64,000 nt of DNA, from assembly GCF_025399795.1 (NCBI RefSeq), contig NZ_JAODTZ010000008.1:186001-250000 (forward strand), written 5' to 3'. The DNA is from Streptomyces rhizosphaerihabitans. Lineage in GTDB: Bacteria; Actinomycetota; Actinomycetes; Streptomycetales; Streptomycetaceae. Each line of letters begins with the position of its first letter. The stretch's first letter is position 1. This document shows, piece after piece, positions 44,646-53,172 of the stretch. The notes below the pieces were generated by a model that was not told the DNA's origin, searched no databases, and worked only from the letters and a program-made list of their open reading frames with translations. The position numbers were made by a program, and so were the translations under genes.

Positions 44646-47171
44646 CTACTCGCCGGGGTGGGCGAGTTCGATGTGGTGGTCGTCCACGCCACCGCCGCCG
44701 ACGGTCAGCGCGGTCGCCACCGGCGGATAGCCCGCCGCGATGACGGTGTACTCGCCGCCGTCCAGATCGGTGAAGGCGTACGCGCCGTCGCCGCCGGTCC
44801 TGGCCGTGCCGACCACGTTGCCGGCCGCGTCCACCAGCGTCACGCGGGCGTCCGACAGGGGGCCGTGGGGCGCCCGTACGACACCCTGGAGCTGCGCACC
44901 CGCGTCGAGGTCGACCTCGATCCGGGTGACCCCGGTGCCGCCGACCTCGACGGGCAGGGCCCGCGGCCGGTGGCCCGCGGCGTTCACCGCGACCGTCACG
45001 ACGCCGGGCACCAGTTCGGCGAAGGCGAACTCGCCCTGCTCACCGGTGGTTCCGGAAGCCAGCACATCACCGCGGACGTCGGTCACGACGACCATCGCGT
45101 CCTTGACCGGGGTGGCGCCCTCGGCGGCCCGGACGACACCGCTCAGCCCGCTGGTGCCGCTCAGCAGGATGTCGTAGGCGAGCGGCTCGTCGTTCACGAC
45201 GATCGTCGAGGCCTGCGGCTGGAAGCCGTCGGCGGAGGCGATCAGGACGTAGGAGCCCACACCGGGCGCGTCCACCGCGTAGGAGCCGTCGGCCTGCGCG
45301 ACCGAGCGGCCGAGCTGCCGTCCCGCGGGTGAGATCAGCGTGATCGCGGCCTGCGGCACGGGCGCGCTCTCGGCGCCCCGGACCTGACCGTGCACCCTGA
45401 TCCCGCCGGACGCGGGCTGCGGGGCGCTCTCCCGTGTCGCGGTGGCGACGGCGGCGAGCCGCTGCGTGCCCTCGGGGCCCGCCTCGGTGGCGGTGACGAC
45501 GGCAGGAGCGAGGGTCGCGGTGGCCGCGGCCTCGACCGCTTCGGCGACGGGAGACTCGGTGACCGGAGCCCCGGCCTGCTCCGCGGCGGCCTGGGCCATC
45601 GCGCCGGACGTCCGCAGCGGGACCTCCTTGATGAACAGCACGATGAGGAAGGCGACCAGAGCCATGCCGGCGGCGATCAGGAAGACGTCCGCGATGCCGT
45701 GGCCGTACGCGCTCTCCATCACGGTGCGCAGCGGCGCGGGCAGCTTGTCCATGTCCGGGATGCTGGAGCTGGAGTCCGAACCTGAGCCCAGGGACGCGTA
45801 CTTGGGGCCGAGGTCGGTCAGCCCGTCCTGCACGTAGTGGGTGATCCGGTTGGCCATGACCGCGCCGAGCGCGGAGACCCCGATCGCACCGCCGAGGGAA
45901 CGGAAGAACGTCACCGTGGAGCTCGCCGAGCCCAGGTCCGACGGCGCCACCTGGTTCTGCGTGGAGAGCACCAGGTTCTGCATCATCATGCCGACGCCGA
46001 GGCCCAGCAGCGCCATGAAGATCGCGATGTGCCAGTAGGCCGTGTCGTAGCGGATCGTGCCGAGCAGGCCGAGGCCCGCGGTGACCAGGAAGCCACCGCT
46101 GACCAGCCAGTACTTCCACCGTCCGGTCTTGGTGATCACCTGACCGGAGACCGTGGAGGAGATGAACAGGCCGCCGATCATCGGGATCGTCATGACGCCC
46201 GACATCGTCGGGGACTTGTCCCGCGCCAGCTGGAAGTACTGGCTGAAGAAGACCGTGCCGGTGAACATCGCGACACCCACGAAGAGCGAGGCGAGGGAGG
46301 AGAGGGTGATGGTGCGGTTGCGGAACAGCCGCAGCGGGATGATCGGCTCGCTCGCCCTGGACTCGACGAGGACGAACAGCAGGCCGAGGACGATCGCGCC
46401 GGCGACCATCGTGTACGTCTGCCACGAGACCCAGTCGTACTTGTCACCGGCGAAGGTGACCCAGACCAGCAGCAGCGAGACCGCGGCGGAGATGAAGAAC
46501 GCGCCGCCCCAGTCGACCTTCACGTCCCGCTTCACGACGGGCAGGTGCAGGGTCTTCTGCAGCACGATCAGCGCGATGACCGCGAACGGCACACCGACGT
46601 AGAAGCACCAGCGCCAGCCGAGCCAGCTGGTGTCCGTGATGACACCGCCGAGCAGCGGGCCACCGACCGTTGCGACGGCGAACGTCGCGCCCAGGTAGCC
46701 GGAGTAACGCCCGCGCTCACGCGGGGAGATCATCGCGGCCATCACGATCTGCGCGAGGGCGGACAGACCGCCGACGCCGACGCCCTGGACCACACGGCAC
46801 GCGATGAGCATGCCGGGGTTCTGGGACAGACCGGCCGCGGCCGATCCCAGCACATAGACGACGAGCGCTATCTGTACGAGCGCCTTCTTGCTGTACAGGT
46901 CGGAGAGCTTGCCCCACAGAGGCGTGGTCGCGGTCATGGCCAGCAGCGAGGCGGTGACGACCCAGGTGTAGGCGGACTGGCCGCCGCCCAGGTCGCCGAT
47001 GATCTCGGGGAGCGCGTTGGTGACGATCGTCGACGACAGGATCGCGACGAACATGCCGAGCAGCAGCCCGGAGAGCGCCTCCATGATCTGCCGATGCGTC
47101 ATCGGAGCGCCGCCGGCGCCTCCGTGCTTGGCGTGAGAGCCCCGCACACCGGCTGGTGTGGTCGTTGCCAT
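44646..47171 (-). CDS. DHA2-type MFS exporter with carboxypeptidase-regulatory-like tail
   Basis: This 841-residue protein has a 14-helix drug:H+ antiporter core (~28-515) with motif A-like GKLSDLYSKK, motif C-like GVGVGGLSALAQ and ATFAVATVGGPLLGG. A ~320-residue C-terminal extension holds an Ala-rich linker and three to four CarboxypepD_reg/CNA_B-like beta-modules (GQVRGAESAPVPQAAITL, GVVRAAEGATPVKDAM, GVVRAPHGPLSDARV). With 14 helices the tail should be cytoplasmic. Usual EmrB/QacA proteins end near residue 520. It lies 21 bp behind a MarR gene, as in repressor-exporter operons, and next to a YceI protein with the same module. Confidence 0.9.
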   Translation of the reverse strand: MATTTPAGVRGSHAKHGGAGGAPMTHRQIMEALSGLLLGMFVAILSSTIVTNALPEIIGDLGGGQSAYTWVVTASLLAMTATTPLWGKLSDLYSKKALVQIALVVYVLGSAAAGLSQNPGMLIACRVVQGVGVGGLSALAQIVMAAMISPRERGRYSGYLGATFAVATVGGPLLGGVITDTSWLGWRWCFYVGVPFAVIALIVLQKTLHLPVVKRDVKVDWGGAFFISAAVSLLLVWVTFAGDKYDWVSWQTYTMVAGAIVLGLLFVLVESRASEPIIPLRLFRNRTITLSSLASLFVGVAMFTGTVFFSQYFQLARDKSPTMSGVMTIPMIGGLFISSTVSGQVITKTGRWKYWLVSGGFLVTAGLGLLGTIRYDTAYWHIAIFMALLGLGVGMMMQNLVLSTQNQVAPSDLGSASSTVTFFRSLGGAIGVSALGAVMANRITHYVQDGLTDLGPKYASLGSGSDSSSSIPDMDKLPAPLRTVMESAYGHGIADVFLIAAGMALVAFLIVLFIKEVPLRTSGAMAQAAAEQAGAPVTESPVAEAVEAAATATLAPAVVTATEAGPEGTQRLAAVATATRESAPQPASGGIRVHGQVRGAESAPVPQAAITLISPAGRQLGRSVAQADGSYAVDAPGVGSYVLIASADGFQPQASTIVVNDEPLAYDILLSGTSGLSGVVRAAEGATPVKDAMVVVTDVRGDVLASGTTGEQGEFAFAELVPGVVTVAVNAAGHRPRALPVEVGGTGVTRIEVDLDAGAQLQGVVRAPHGPLSDARVTLVDAAGNVVGTARTGGDGAYAFTDLDGGEYTVIAAGYPPVATALTVGGGGVDDHHIELAHPGE

Positions 47172-47192
47172 GGGCTTCCTTTTCTTACGTAT

Positions 47193-47699
47193 TTACGCGG
47201 GTGTACGGGTGGTCAGTTCTGATACGTCTGTCGCATACGGGGGAAGGTGCGCGGGCGTCCGGTGCGGGGAGCGGCAGTCGCCGAAGCTCTCGCGCAGTCG
47301 GCCCATCAGCTCGATGAGCAGTCCGACCTCGTGGTCGGACCAGTGGCTCAGCCGGTCGGCGAGCAGCCGCGACGTGCGCAGGGACAGCTCGTCGAGCTGC
47401 TCCTGGCCGGCCGCGGTGAGGCGCAGGATGCGTGAGCGCTTGTCGGCCGGGTCGGGGAACCGTTCTATCCAGCCCCGGTCGGCGACGTGCGCGACATGGC
47501 GGCTGGTCACCGACATGTCCACGGAGAGCAGCTCCGCGAGCCTGCTCATCCTCATCTCGCCGTACCGGCCGAGCAGCGTGAGCACGGCGGCGGAGCCTCC
47601 CGGACAGTCGGGCGGCAGGATCCGCCCCATGTCCCTCTTCACGGCACCGATGGCACTGAGCTGACGAGCCAATTCCTCGTACTGCGCCTGCTCGGCCAT
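47193..47699 (-). CDS. MarR-family repressor
   Basis: This 168-residue winged-helix regulator shows LLGRYGEMRMSRLAELLSVDMSVTSRHVAHVADRGWIERFPDPADKRSRIL, the MarR recognition helix and wing with the conserved Asp/Arg. It is first in a two-gene operon with the MFS exporter and presumably releases DNA on binding an exported compound. Three TTGC-N5-GCAA-like palindromes lie directly upstream. The C-terminal ~30 residues are a flexible extension. Confidence 0.92.
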   Translation of the reverse strand: MAEQAQYEELARQLSAIGAVKRDMGRILPPDCPGGSAAVLTLLGRYGEMRMSRLAELLSVDMSVTSRHVAHVADRGWIERFPDPADKRSRILRLTAAGQEQLDELSLRTSRLLADRLSHWSDHEVGLLIELMGRLRESFGDCRSPHRTPAHLPPYATDVSELTTRTPA

Positions 47700-47715
47700 C
47701 GCACCTCCCGTATTC

Positions 47716-47801
47716 GTTGCTTAGGGCAACCATAAAAGCAGTTGGTTGCCGCAGGCAAACGAGTTGGGGACTTCGAGGATAAAAACTTGGCAAAGGCAAG
47801 T
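47716..47801 (-). promoter_or_regulatory. Three MarR-type operator candidates
   Basis: GTTGCTTAGGGCAAC (47716-47730), TTGCCGCAGGCAA (47746-47758) and ACTTGGCAAAGGCAAGT (47785-47801) share the TTGC-N5-GCAA plan, the third imperfectly. The first is 17 bp from the marR start, so autoregulation is likely. Confidence 0.7.
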
Positions 47802-47860
47802 GTTGGCGAACGTAAACCTGCAGGTGGTGACAGGGGGTGGGGTGCTGAGAGCTGGCGGTC

Positions 47861-47900
47861 GGGGACGGGGACGGGGACGGGGACGGGGACGGGGACGGGG
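47861..47900 (+). repeat. GGGGAC hexanucleotide microsatellite
   Basis: About 6.7 uninterrupted copies of GGGGAC occur, a run that could form G-quadruplex structure on the plus strand and is prone to slippage. Confidence 0.95.
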
Positions 47901-48081
47901 CCGGTGGAGGTGCCAGGGCCGGGCCGGGGGTGGCGGGCGCGGCCGTGGGCCCCGGGTCGGGCGTGTGGGGTCACGGGCGCCGGGCCGGGCGCGGGGTGTC
48001 GGGCGTCGGTTCCTGGTCGGCGCGAGGGCGCCCGGCCGGCCGGTGAAGTCGCGAGCCGCAGTGAAGGTGCGGAGCGAGTTG

Positions 48082-48266
48082 GTGCGCGGACCCATCGTGT
48101 GGTGGGCAGGCCTCTCGTGGGGGTGCGCGGACCCATCGTGTGGTGGGCAGGCCTCTCGTGGGGGTGCGCGGACCTGTCGTGAGGTGGTGGGCAGGTCCCT
48201 CGTGGGGGGTGTGCGGACTTGTCGTGAGGTGGTGCGCGGATCCGTCGGGGGTGGTGTGCGGACGCG
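48082..48266 (+). repeat. 41-bp tandem repeat array, decaying
   Basis: Units start at 48082, 48123 and 48164 with the GTGCGCGGAC phrase (41-bp period, the first two nearly identical). Diverged copies begin near 48209, 48232 and 48253. Translation in any frame is repetitive; no gene is supported. Together with the GGGGAC run it fills the spacer 47802-48296. Confidence 0.8.
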
Positions 48267-48296
48267 TCACGATCGGCGTGAAGGGGAACCCGGCAC

Positions 48297-48325
48297 TTGG
48301 GCAGCTCCCGCGTATTCGCTAGGGT
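48297..48325 (+). promoter_or_regulatory. Promoter of a leaderless gene
   Basis: TTGGGC (48297-48302) and TAGGGT (48320-48325) are 17 bp apart. The -10 ends 7 bp before the ATG at 48333, predicting a transcript starting at or next to the start codon. Confidence 0.6.
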
Positions 48326-48332
48326 CCGGCCT

Positions 48333-48530
48333 ATGGCAAACACCCAGGGCCCCGAGGGCAACTACGACCCCGCGGGCAGCACCCAAATGTTCCGTGCGTT
48401 CGTCGACGAGGCCCCCCAGGGCCGGCAGCAGCAGGCGGCCGCTCCCGCGGGTCCCCGCGTGGGCCTGATCGTCGGCGTCGTTCTCGCCGTCGCGGTCGTC
48501 GCCGCGGTGGCCTGGCTCGCCCTCATGTAG
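48333..48530 (+). CDS. Small C-terminally anchored membrane protein
   Basis: This 65-residue protein starts MANTQGPEGNY, has a Gln/Ala-rich soluble half with the phrase STQMFRAFVDEAPQGR, and ends in one transmembrane helix (~42-64). No Shine-Dalgarno is present, consistent with the leaderless promoter. It is conserved-looking but functionally unknown; similar small proteins are common near this chromosomal location in Streptomyces as I recall. Confidence 0.78.
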   Translation: MANTQGPEGNYDPAGSTQMFRAFVDEAPQGRQQQAAAPAGPRVGLIVGVVLAVAVVAAVAWLALM

Positions 48531-48620
48531 GAGAGCGGGACCGCGTAGCCGAGCCGGGCCGGTTGACCCGGCGGAGGTACGCAACCCGGCAAGGGCACGT
48601 GACCCAGTAGAGACACGGCC

Positions 48621-49448
48621 CTACTGCCACTGGACGGACACGTCCCGCGTCTCGACGTGCATGCCCAGCGGTACCCGCCACGCGTCGACGCACACCGTCC
48701 AGGTCCTGCTCTTCTTCGCGCCGGCCGCGATCGGTGCGGGGAGGGCCTCGGTCGACGGGATCGTCGCCCAGTCGATCCCGAGCGACCCGATGATGTGCGT
48801 CCCGAACGTCACCGTGCCCGAACGCACCGCCGTACCACCGGTGTTGCTGAAAGAGACGGTCACCTTCTCGCACCACCGCCGATCGGCGGCCGCGCGCGAG
48901 GTGTCGCCGGCGCTGAGCACGGCCGGTCCGGCACTCGCCGTCGAACCGGGTGCGGTCGGTGGCGCGGAGGAATGCCCCGGACTCTCGCCCGTACGCCCGG
49001 AGTCGCCGCCGGAGGACGAAGACCCGCCGCCGTCGCCGGCCCCTGTGCCTCCCGGACCACCCGCCCCGGCCCCAGCTTCACCTTCATCGGCACCCGAGCC
49101 TCCCGAGCCGGCGGTCTGCGCCGCCGAGCCTTCCGGGTTGCCTGCGCCGTCGCTCGAGGACCCGTCCGGACCGGCGGTCGACTCGGTCTTCCCCGAGTCG
49201 GAAATCCCCTTGCTTCCACCGGCGTCGGAGCCGCCTGCGGCCGTACCGTCCAGTGGCGCGAGGGACACCTCGCCCGAAGGCGCCACCACCGCCCCCGACG
49301 CCCGCGGGGAGCCGCCGGCGGCCCCGACGGCGACGTAGCCGCCGCTTCCGCCGCTCCCGCACGAGGCCAGCGCTCCGCCCAGACACAGCACAGCCGCCGA
49401 GGCGCCCACCAGGGCACCTCGGCGACCGCGTATCGACTCGTGACGCAT
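48621..49448 (-). CDS. Putative lipoprotein with Ser/Gly-rich stalk
   Basis: This 275-residue protein has a signal peptide with lipobox LASC (Cys about residue 30), a ~140-residue Gly/Ser/Ala/Glu-rich stalk and a C-terminal domain (~180-275). The C-terminal domain includes WCEKVTVSFSNTGGTAVRSGTVTFGTHIIG and CVDAWRVPLG, resembling a beta-sandwich with one disulfide. It is likely anchored to the outer face of the membrane with the domain held away by the stalk. It is the next gene downstream of sigN, convergent with nothing, 50 bp away. Confidence 0.75.
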   Translation of the reverse strand: MRHESIRGRRGALVGASAAVLCLGGALASCGSGGSGGYVAVGAAGGSPRASGAVVAPSGEVSLAPLDGTAAGGSDAGGSKGISDSGKTESTAGPDGSSSDGAGNPEGSAAQTAGSGGSGADEGEAGAGAGGPGGTGAGDGGGSSSSGGDSGRTGESPGHSSAPPTAPGSTASAGPAVLSAGDTSRAAADRRWCEKVTVSFSNTGGTAVRSGTVTFGTHIIGSLGIDWATIPSTEALPAPIAAGAKKSRTWTVCVDAWRVPLGMHVETRDVSVQWQ

Positions 49449-49498
49449 CGCGCCAGTGTGGCTGACGATCCGTCAATTATGAACCCCGCGTGGGACGG

Positions 49499-50395
49499 TC
49501 AGTCGGAGATGAGGCCTTCCCGCAGCTGGGCCAGGGTGCGGGTGAGGAGACGGGAGACGTGCATCTGAGAGATGCCGACCTCCTCGCCGATCTGCGACTG
49601 GGTCATGTTCGCGAAGAAGCGGAGCATGATGATCCGGCGCTCGCGGGGCGGCAGCTTGGCGAGCAGCGGCTTGAGCGACTCGCGGTACTCCACGCCCTCC
49701 AGTGCGGTGTCCTCGTAGCCGAGGCGGTCCGCGAGGGAGCCCTCGCCGCCGTCGTCCTCGGGTGCGGGCGAGTCGAGCGACGACGCCGTGTACGCGTTGC
49801 CGACGGCGAGGCCGTCGACCACGTCCTCCTCGGACACCCCGAGAACGGCGGCGAGTTCGGCGACCGTCGGAGAACGGTCGAGCTTCTGCGAGAGCTCGTC
49901 GCTGGCCTTGGTGAGGGCGAGCCGCAGCTCCTGGAGGCGGCGCGGGACGCGGACCGACCAGGAGGTGTCGCGGAAGAACCGCTTGATCTCGCCGACGACC
50001 GTCGGCATCGCGAAGGTCGGGAACTCGACTCCGCGCTCGCAGTCGAAGCGGTCGATCGCCTTGATCAGGCCGATGGTGCCGACCTGGACGATGTCCTCCA
50101 TCGGCTCGTTGCGGGAGCGGAAGCGGGCCGCCGCGTACCGGACGAGGGGGAGGTTGAGCTCGATGAGGGTGTCCCGGACGTAGCCGTGCTCCGGGCTGTT
50201 CTCGGCGAGTGCGGCGAGCCGCAGGAAGAGGGAGCGGGACAGGGTCCGGGTGTCGATGGCGCCCGAGGACTCGGGGACCGGAACGGCTACCGGGGCCTCG
50301 GCGGCAGGGACATCGTGAAGCGCGGCGTGCGCCTCGGGCGCTGCGTCGCTCTTCGTGAGCGTGAGCACCTTCGAGCTGCCCTGATCTGCGGACAT
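49499..50395 (-). CDS. sigN: Sigma-B/F/G-family sigma factor SigN
   Basis: This 298-residue group 3 sigma factor has region 2 [20 protein letters not shown], region 3 [18 protein letters not shown] and region 4 [29 protein letters not shown] precedes the ATG. The gene lies immediately beside a paralogue with the same architecture, as sigN (SCO4034) and sigF (SCO4035) do in S. coelicolor, and the flanking marR, tadA and upp order agrees with that location. I assign sigN to this copy from the recalled N-terminus. SigN and SigF act in aerial-hypha and spore development. Confidence 0.85.
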   Translation of the reverse strand: MSADQGSSKVLTLTKSDAAPEAHAALHDVPAAEAPVAVPVPESSGAIDTRTLSRSLFLRLAALAENSPEHGYVRDTLIELNLPLVRYAAARFRSRNEPMEDIVQVGTIGLIKAIDRFDCERGVEFPTFAMPTVVGEIKRFFRDTSWSVRVPRRLQELRLALTKASDELSQKLDRSPTVAELAAVLGVSEEDVVDGLAVGNAYTASSLDSPAPEDDGGEGSLADRLGYEDTALEGVEYRESLKPLLAKLPPRERRIIMLRFFANMTQSQIGEEVGISQMHVSRLLTRTLAQLREGLISD

Positions 50396-50639
50396 GCCAC
50401 CCCCTTTGGGTCGCGGACGGTCGCGGCAGTCGCTCCCGTCGGAGGAACGCAGCCTCCACCTGAATACCGGAGGCGAGGCCGCGGCAAACGCGCTTCCGGA
50501 AGAATGTCACATGTCGGCAACACGCTGTAGAGACTTGTCGACATGTAGAGGGTGGATCAACCCTGGAAAAAGGGGGTCTGACGGTTTTTCAGCGCTGAAC
50601 TGCCAGAAAAAGCGACCTTGAGCGATTCGCTCTTTTCGG

Positions 50640-51716
50640 TTACGCCTCGATCCTGTTTGCGGATCGAAGACGCGCGAAGCTGCGGGCGAGCAGCCTTGAC
50701 ACGTGCATCTGGGAGACTCCCAGTTCGGCGCTGATCTGTGACTGGGTGAGGTTGCTGTAGTAGCGGAGCAGCAGGATCCGCTGCTCGCGTTCGGGCAGTT
50801 GTACGAGCAAATGCCGTACGAGGTCACGGTGTTCGACCCCGTCGAGCGCGGGGTCCTCGTAGCCGAGCCGGTCGAGCAGTCCCGGCAGCCCGTCGCCCTC
50901 CTGGGCCGCTTCGAGGGAGGTCGCGTGGTACGACCGGCCCGCCTCGATGCAGGAGAGCACCTCCTCCTCGGTGATGCGCAGCCGCTCGGCGATCTCCGCT
51001 GTGGTGGGCGAGCGCCCGAAGGCGGTCGTCAGGTCCTCGGTCGCGCTGTTCACCTGCACCCACAGTTCGTGCAGCCGGCGCGGTACGTGGACGGTGCGAA
51101 CGTTGTCACGGAAGTACCGCTTGATCTCGCCGACGACCGTCGGCATCGCGAAGGTCGGGAACTGCACGCCGCGGTCCGGGTCGAAGCGGTCGATGGCGTT
51201 GATCAGCCCGATGGTGCCGACCTGGACCACGTCCTCCATCGGCTCGTTGCGGGAGCGGAAGCGGGCCGCCGCGTACCGGACGAGCGGCAGGTTCGCCTCG
51301 ATGAGGGCGCCGCGGACCCGGTTGTGCTCGGGGGTGCCCGGCTCCAGCACCTTGAGTTCGCCGAAGAGCACCTGTGTGAGGGCCCGGGTGTCCGCACCGC
51401 GTCGCCGCTCGTGGGTGACCTCCTGGACCGGTGCGGGGACGGACGCGGGGTCCTGTGCGGGGTCCTGTGCGGGGGTCGGTTCGAGATTCGCTGCGGGAGT
51501 GGCGGTGGGGCCGGACGCCGGGCCGGGCGCGGGGCTGAGCGTGAGAGTGGCCCCAGGGGCGGCTGTGGGGCCGTCTGCGGGGCTCGGAGCGCTCGGTGCG
51601 GTGATCGCTGCCATGGTCTGCGCCGGGGGCGAGGGGGAGGGCGGGGCGGGCGTGAGGGCCGGTGCCTGGGCCTTGGCCGGGGCTTCCTCCTGGGGCGGCG
51701 CAGTACTGGCCGACAC
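50640..51716 (-). CDS. sigF: Sporulation sigma factor SigF
   Basis: This 358-residue protein starts at a GTG (VSASTAPPQ) with GAAGAGG about 12 bases upstream. A ~100-residue Pro/Ala/Thr-rich N-terminal extension precedes [12 protein letters not shown] and the conserved regions 2 ([18 protein letters not shown]), 3 and 4 ([22 protein letters not shown]). S. coelicolor SigF has a shorter low-complexity N-terminus followed by the same [12 protein letters not shown] phrase, hence the symbol. It is needed late in spore maturation. No anti-sigma gene is adjacent. An in-frame ATG at 51788 would add a repeat-encoded [10 protein letters not shown] segment. Confidence 0.86.
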   Translation of the reverse strand: MSASTAPPQEEAPAKAQAPALTPAPPSPSPPAQTMAAITAPSAPSPADGPTAAPGATLTLSPAPGPASGPTATPAANLEPTPAQDPAQDPASVPAPVQEVTHERRRGADTRALTQVLFGELKVLEPGTPEHNRVRGALIEANLPLVRYAAARFRSRNEPMEDVVQVGTIGLINAIDRFDPDRGVQFPTFAMPTVVGEIKRYFRDNVRTVHVPRRLHELWVQVNSATEDLTTAFGRSPTTAEIAERLRITEEEVLSCIEAGRSYHATSLEAAQEGDGLPGLLDRLGYEDPALDGVEHRDLVRHLLVQLPEREQRILLLRYYSNLTQSQISAELGVSQMHVSRLLARSFARLRSANRIEA

Positions 51717-51737
51717 GGTCAACGCCACCTCTTCATT

Positions 51738-51779
51738 CGTCAACGATCCGTCAACATATCCGTCAACGTATCCGTCAAA
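51738..51779 (-). repeat. CGTCAAC direct repeats upstream of sigF
   Basis: Four copies of CGTCAA(C) start at 51738, 51749, 51761 and 51773, at 11-12 bp spacing, one helical turn each. On the minus strand they read as GTTGACGGAT units. They could bind a regulator side by side or be a slippage product within an N-terminal extension. Confidence 0.8.
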
Positions 51780-51880
51780 AGCGGTCATAGCATCACAAGA
51801 CATGTGCACCGTGTGCAAGCACCGCATAACGCCGTGTTGGAGGTGAGTTGGAGGTGAGTTGGGGCGTGGGACGCCAAAAA

Positions 51881-51904
51881 CCCCTGACCGGTTGCGGTCA
51901 AGGG
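51881..51904 (-). terminator. Hairpin behind the Dabb gene
   Basis: CCCTGACC (51882-51889) and GGTCAAGGG (51896-51904) pair with one bulged base, and A-rich tracts flank the stem on both sides. It could terminate leftward transcription before sigF. Confidence 0.5.
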
Positions 51905-51932
51905 CTCGGAAAAAGGCTGCGATCAAAAACGG

Positions 51933-52226
51933 TCAGAACGGGTAGTCGGCGATCACCCAAGTGGCGAACTCCCGCCAGAGTGCGACACCGGCCACGTGTG
52001 CCGGGTGCTCCAGGTAACGCTTGAGGGCGTCGGCGTCGTCGACGGCGGCGTTGATCGCGAAGTCGACCGCGATGGGCCGGTCGCTGATGTTCCACTCGCA
52101 CTCCCAGACCCGCAGCTCGGGGATCAGGTCGCCGAGCGCACGGAAGGCGGCGACGCCCTCGACGACGCGGGGCTCGTCGCGCCGGACACCGTCGTTGAGC
52201 TTGAAGAGGACCAGATGGCGGATCAC
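51933..52226 (-). CDS. Dabb (stress-responsive alpha/beta barrel) protein
   Basis: This protein of 97 residues (99 if the GTG two codons earlier is used) shows IRHLVLFKLNDGV, ELRVWECEWNISDR and LKRYLEHPAHVAGVALWREFATW, all Dabb-domain marks. The second GTG is preferred because GGGAG is five bases upstream. The fold is dimeric and used by cyclases and stress proteins; the specific role here is unknown. Confidence 0.85.
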   Translation of the reverse strand: MIRHLVLFKLNDGVRRDEPRVVEGVAAFRALGDLIPELRVWECEWNISDRPIAVDFAINAAVDDADALKRYLEHPAHVAGVALWREFATWVIADYPF

Positions 52227-52353
52227 GGGCACTCCCTGGTGGTGAGGTGGTTCTTCGCTCGGTCGCGTCCCTGTCCGGACGCGCCGCGCTACGTCATGTC
52301 TACTCGGCGCCGGGCGCGCGGAATCTCTGACGCGCGGGCGTCGGCACCTGACG

Positions 52354-52533
52354 TCAGTTCTTCGCTCCGTCGGCGATCCAGGTCATGAAGTCGCCGATCG
52401 CCCCAGCGGCGTTCGATATGCCCTCGAACGCTATCTGGACGTAGTCGGCGGCCTTGGCCGGATCCGTGATGATCACGTAGAGCGCGAAGACCACGAGCAC
52501 ATAGATGGCGATCTTCTTCGAATTCACCGCCAT
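52354..52533 (-). CDS. Small single-pass membrane protein
   Basis: This 59-residue protein, MAVNSKKIAIYVLVVFALYVI, has one N-terminal transmembrane helix and an amphipathic C-terminal half (IAFEGISNAAGAIGDFMTWIADG). GGGGAGG lies five bases upstream. It is a conserved type of small Streptomyces membrane protein with no known function. Confidence 0.75.
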   Translation of the reverse strand: MAVNSKKIAIYVLVVFALYVIITDPAKAADYVQIAFEGISNAAGAIGDFMTWIADGAKN

Positions 52534-53172
52534 GGCGGCCTCCCCTGTGACTGCTGTGCCCGTGGGCCCCCTGCTGCCGGCGGTGAGTGTAACCTTCACG
52601 CCGCTTTTAAGGACCAACGGCCCGCTGGTCGAGGCCTTTTGCCGGGCCTGACCGGCGCCCCCGCGGTCCAGGATGGAAGGGAGCCCCGGCGGGAACCGAC
52701 AGGAGTCCACGGGGCCCGGAGGGACCCCATTGCGGGGTCCGCGCCGCCGGACTTTCCCCCGAGAAGGCGGCGTGGGCTTGCGGGTCCTTTCCGTGGGGGA
52801 GGCGGTCGCCCCCGATGCGCCGCTTCCCCCTCCTCCGTGGGAGCGGAGAACCCTTTCGGGTGCGGAAGAGCCCCGGCGGCCGAGCGGCCGCCGGGGCCCT
52901 TCCGCGTCCCGGGCCGTACGGAACCCCGCCCCGGAAGGCATGAAGGACCGGGACCCGCGGTGATGACCGGAGCGTCGTTGTCACAGGTGAAGCCGCGGAA
53001 GATCAGGACAATCCACCAGTTGTCATCGGGTGTTCAAAAATTCTCAAGAATCCGTACAACCGTTCCTCGCCTTGGCGAGTCTTTGCACGCGGGTCAAACA
53101 GACTCCTCCGAACCTATGTGCCCACGTGACCCCCATCGAACGTGAGGCGCTCAGTCCACTTGAGGAACGCGC
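52534..53172. other. Intergenic region of about 640 bp
   Basis: No gene is supported. It contains a hairpin (52864-52903) and an AT-richer leader (52990-53110: CAAAAATTCTCAAGAATCC with an inverted TTCTCAAGAA). This leader probably holds the promoter of the secreted-protein gene at 53173. Confidence 0.45.
52864..52903. terminator. Long GC-rich hairpin
   Basis: GGAAGAGCCCCGGCGGCC (52864-52881) pairs almost perfectly with GGCCGCCGGGGCCCTTCC (52886-52903), closing a 4-nt loop. No obvious gene reads into it on the plus strand. Confidence 0.55.

Noticed and set aside
48082..48266. CRISPR array
   Set aside because: The 41-bp units are contiguous without unique spacers and diverge progressively; no cas genes are near.
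47639..48361. Gene encoding a His/Pro-repeat protein on the minus strand
   Set aside because: The open frame is created by the tandem repeats and overlaps the marR promoter operators; no ribosome-binding site.
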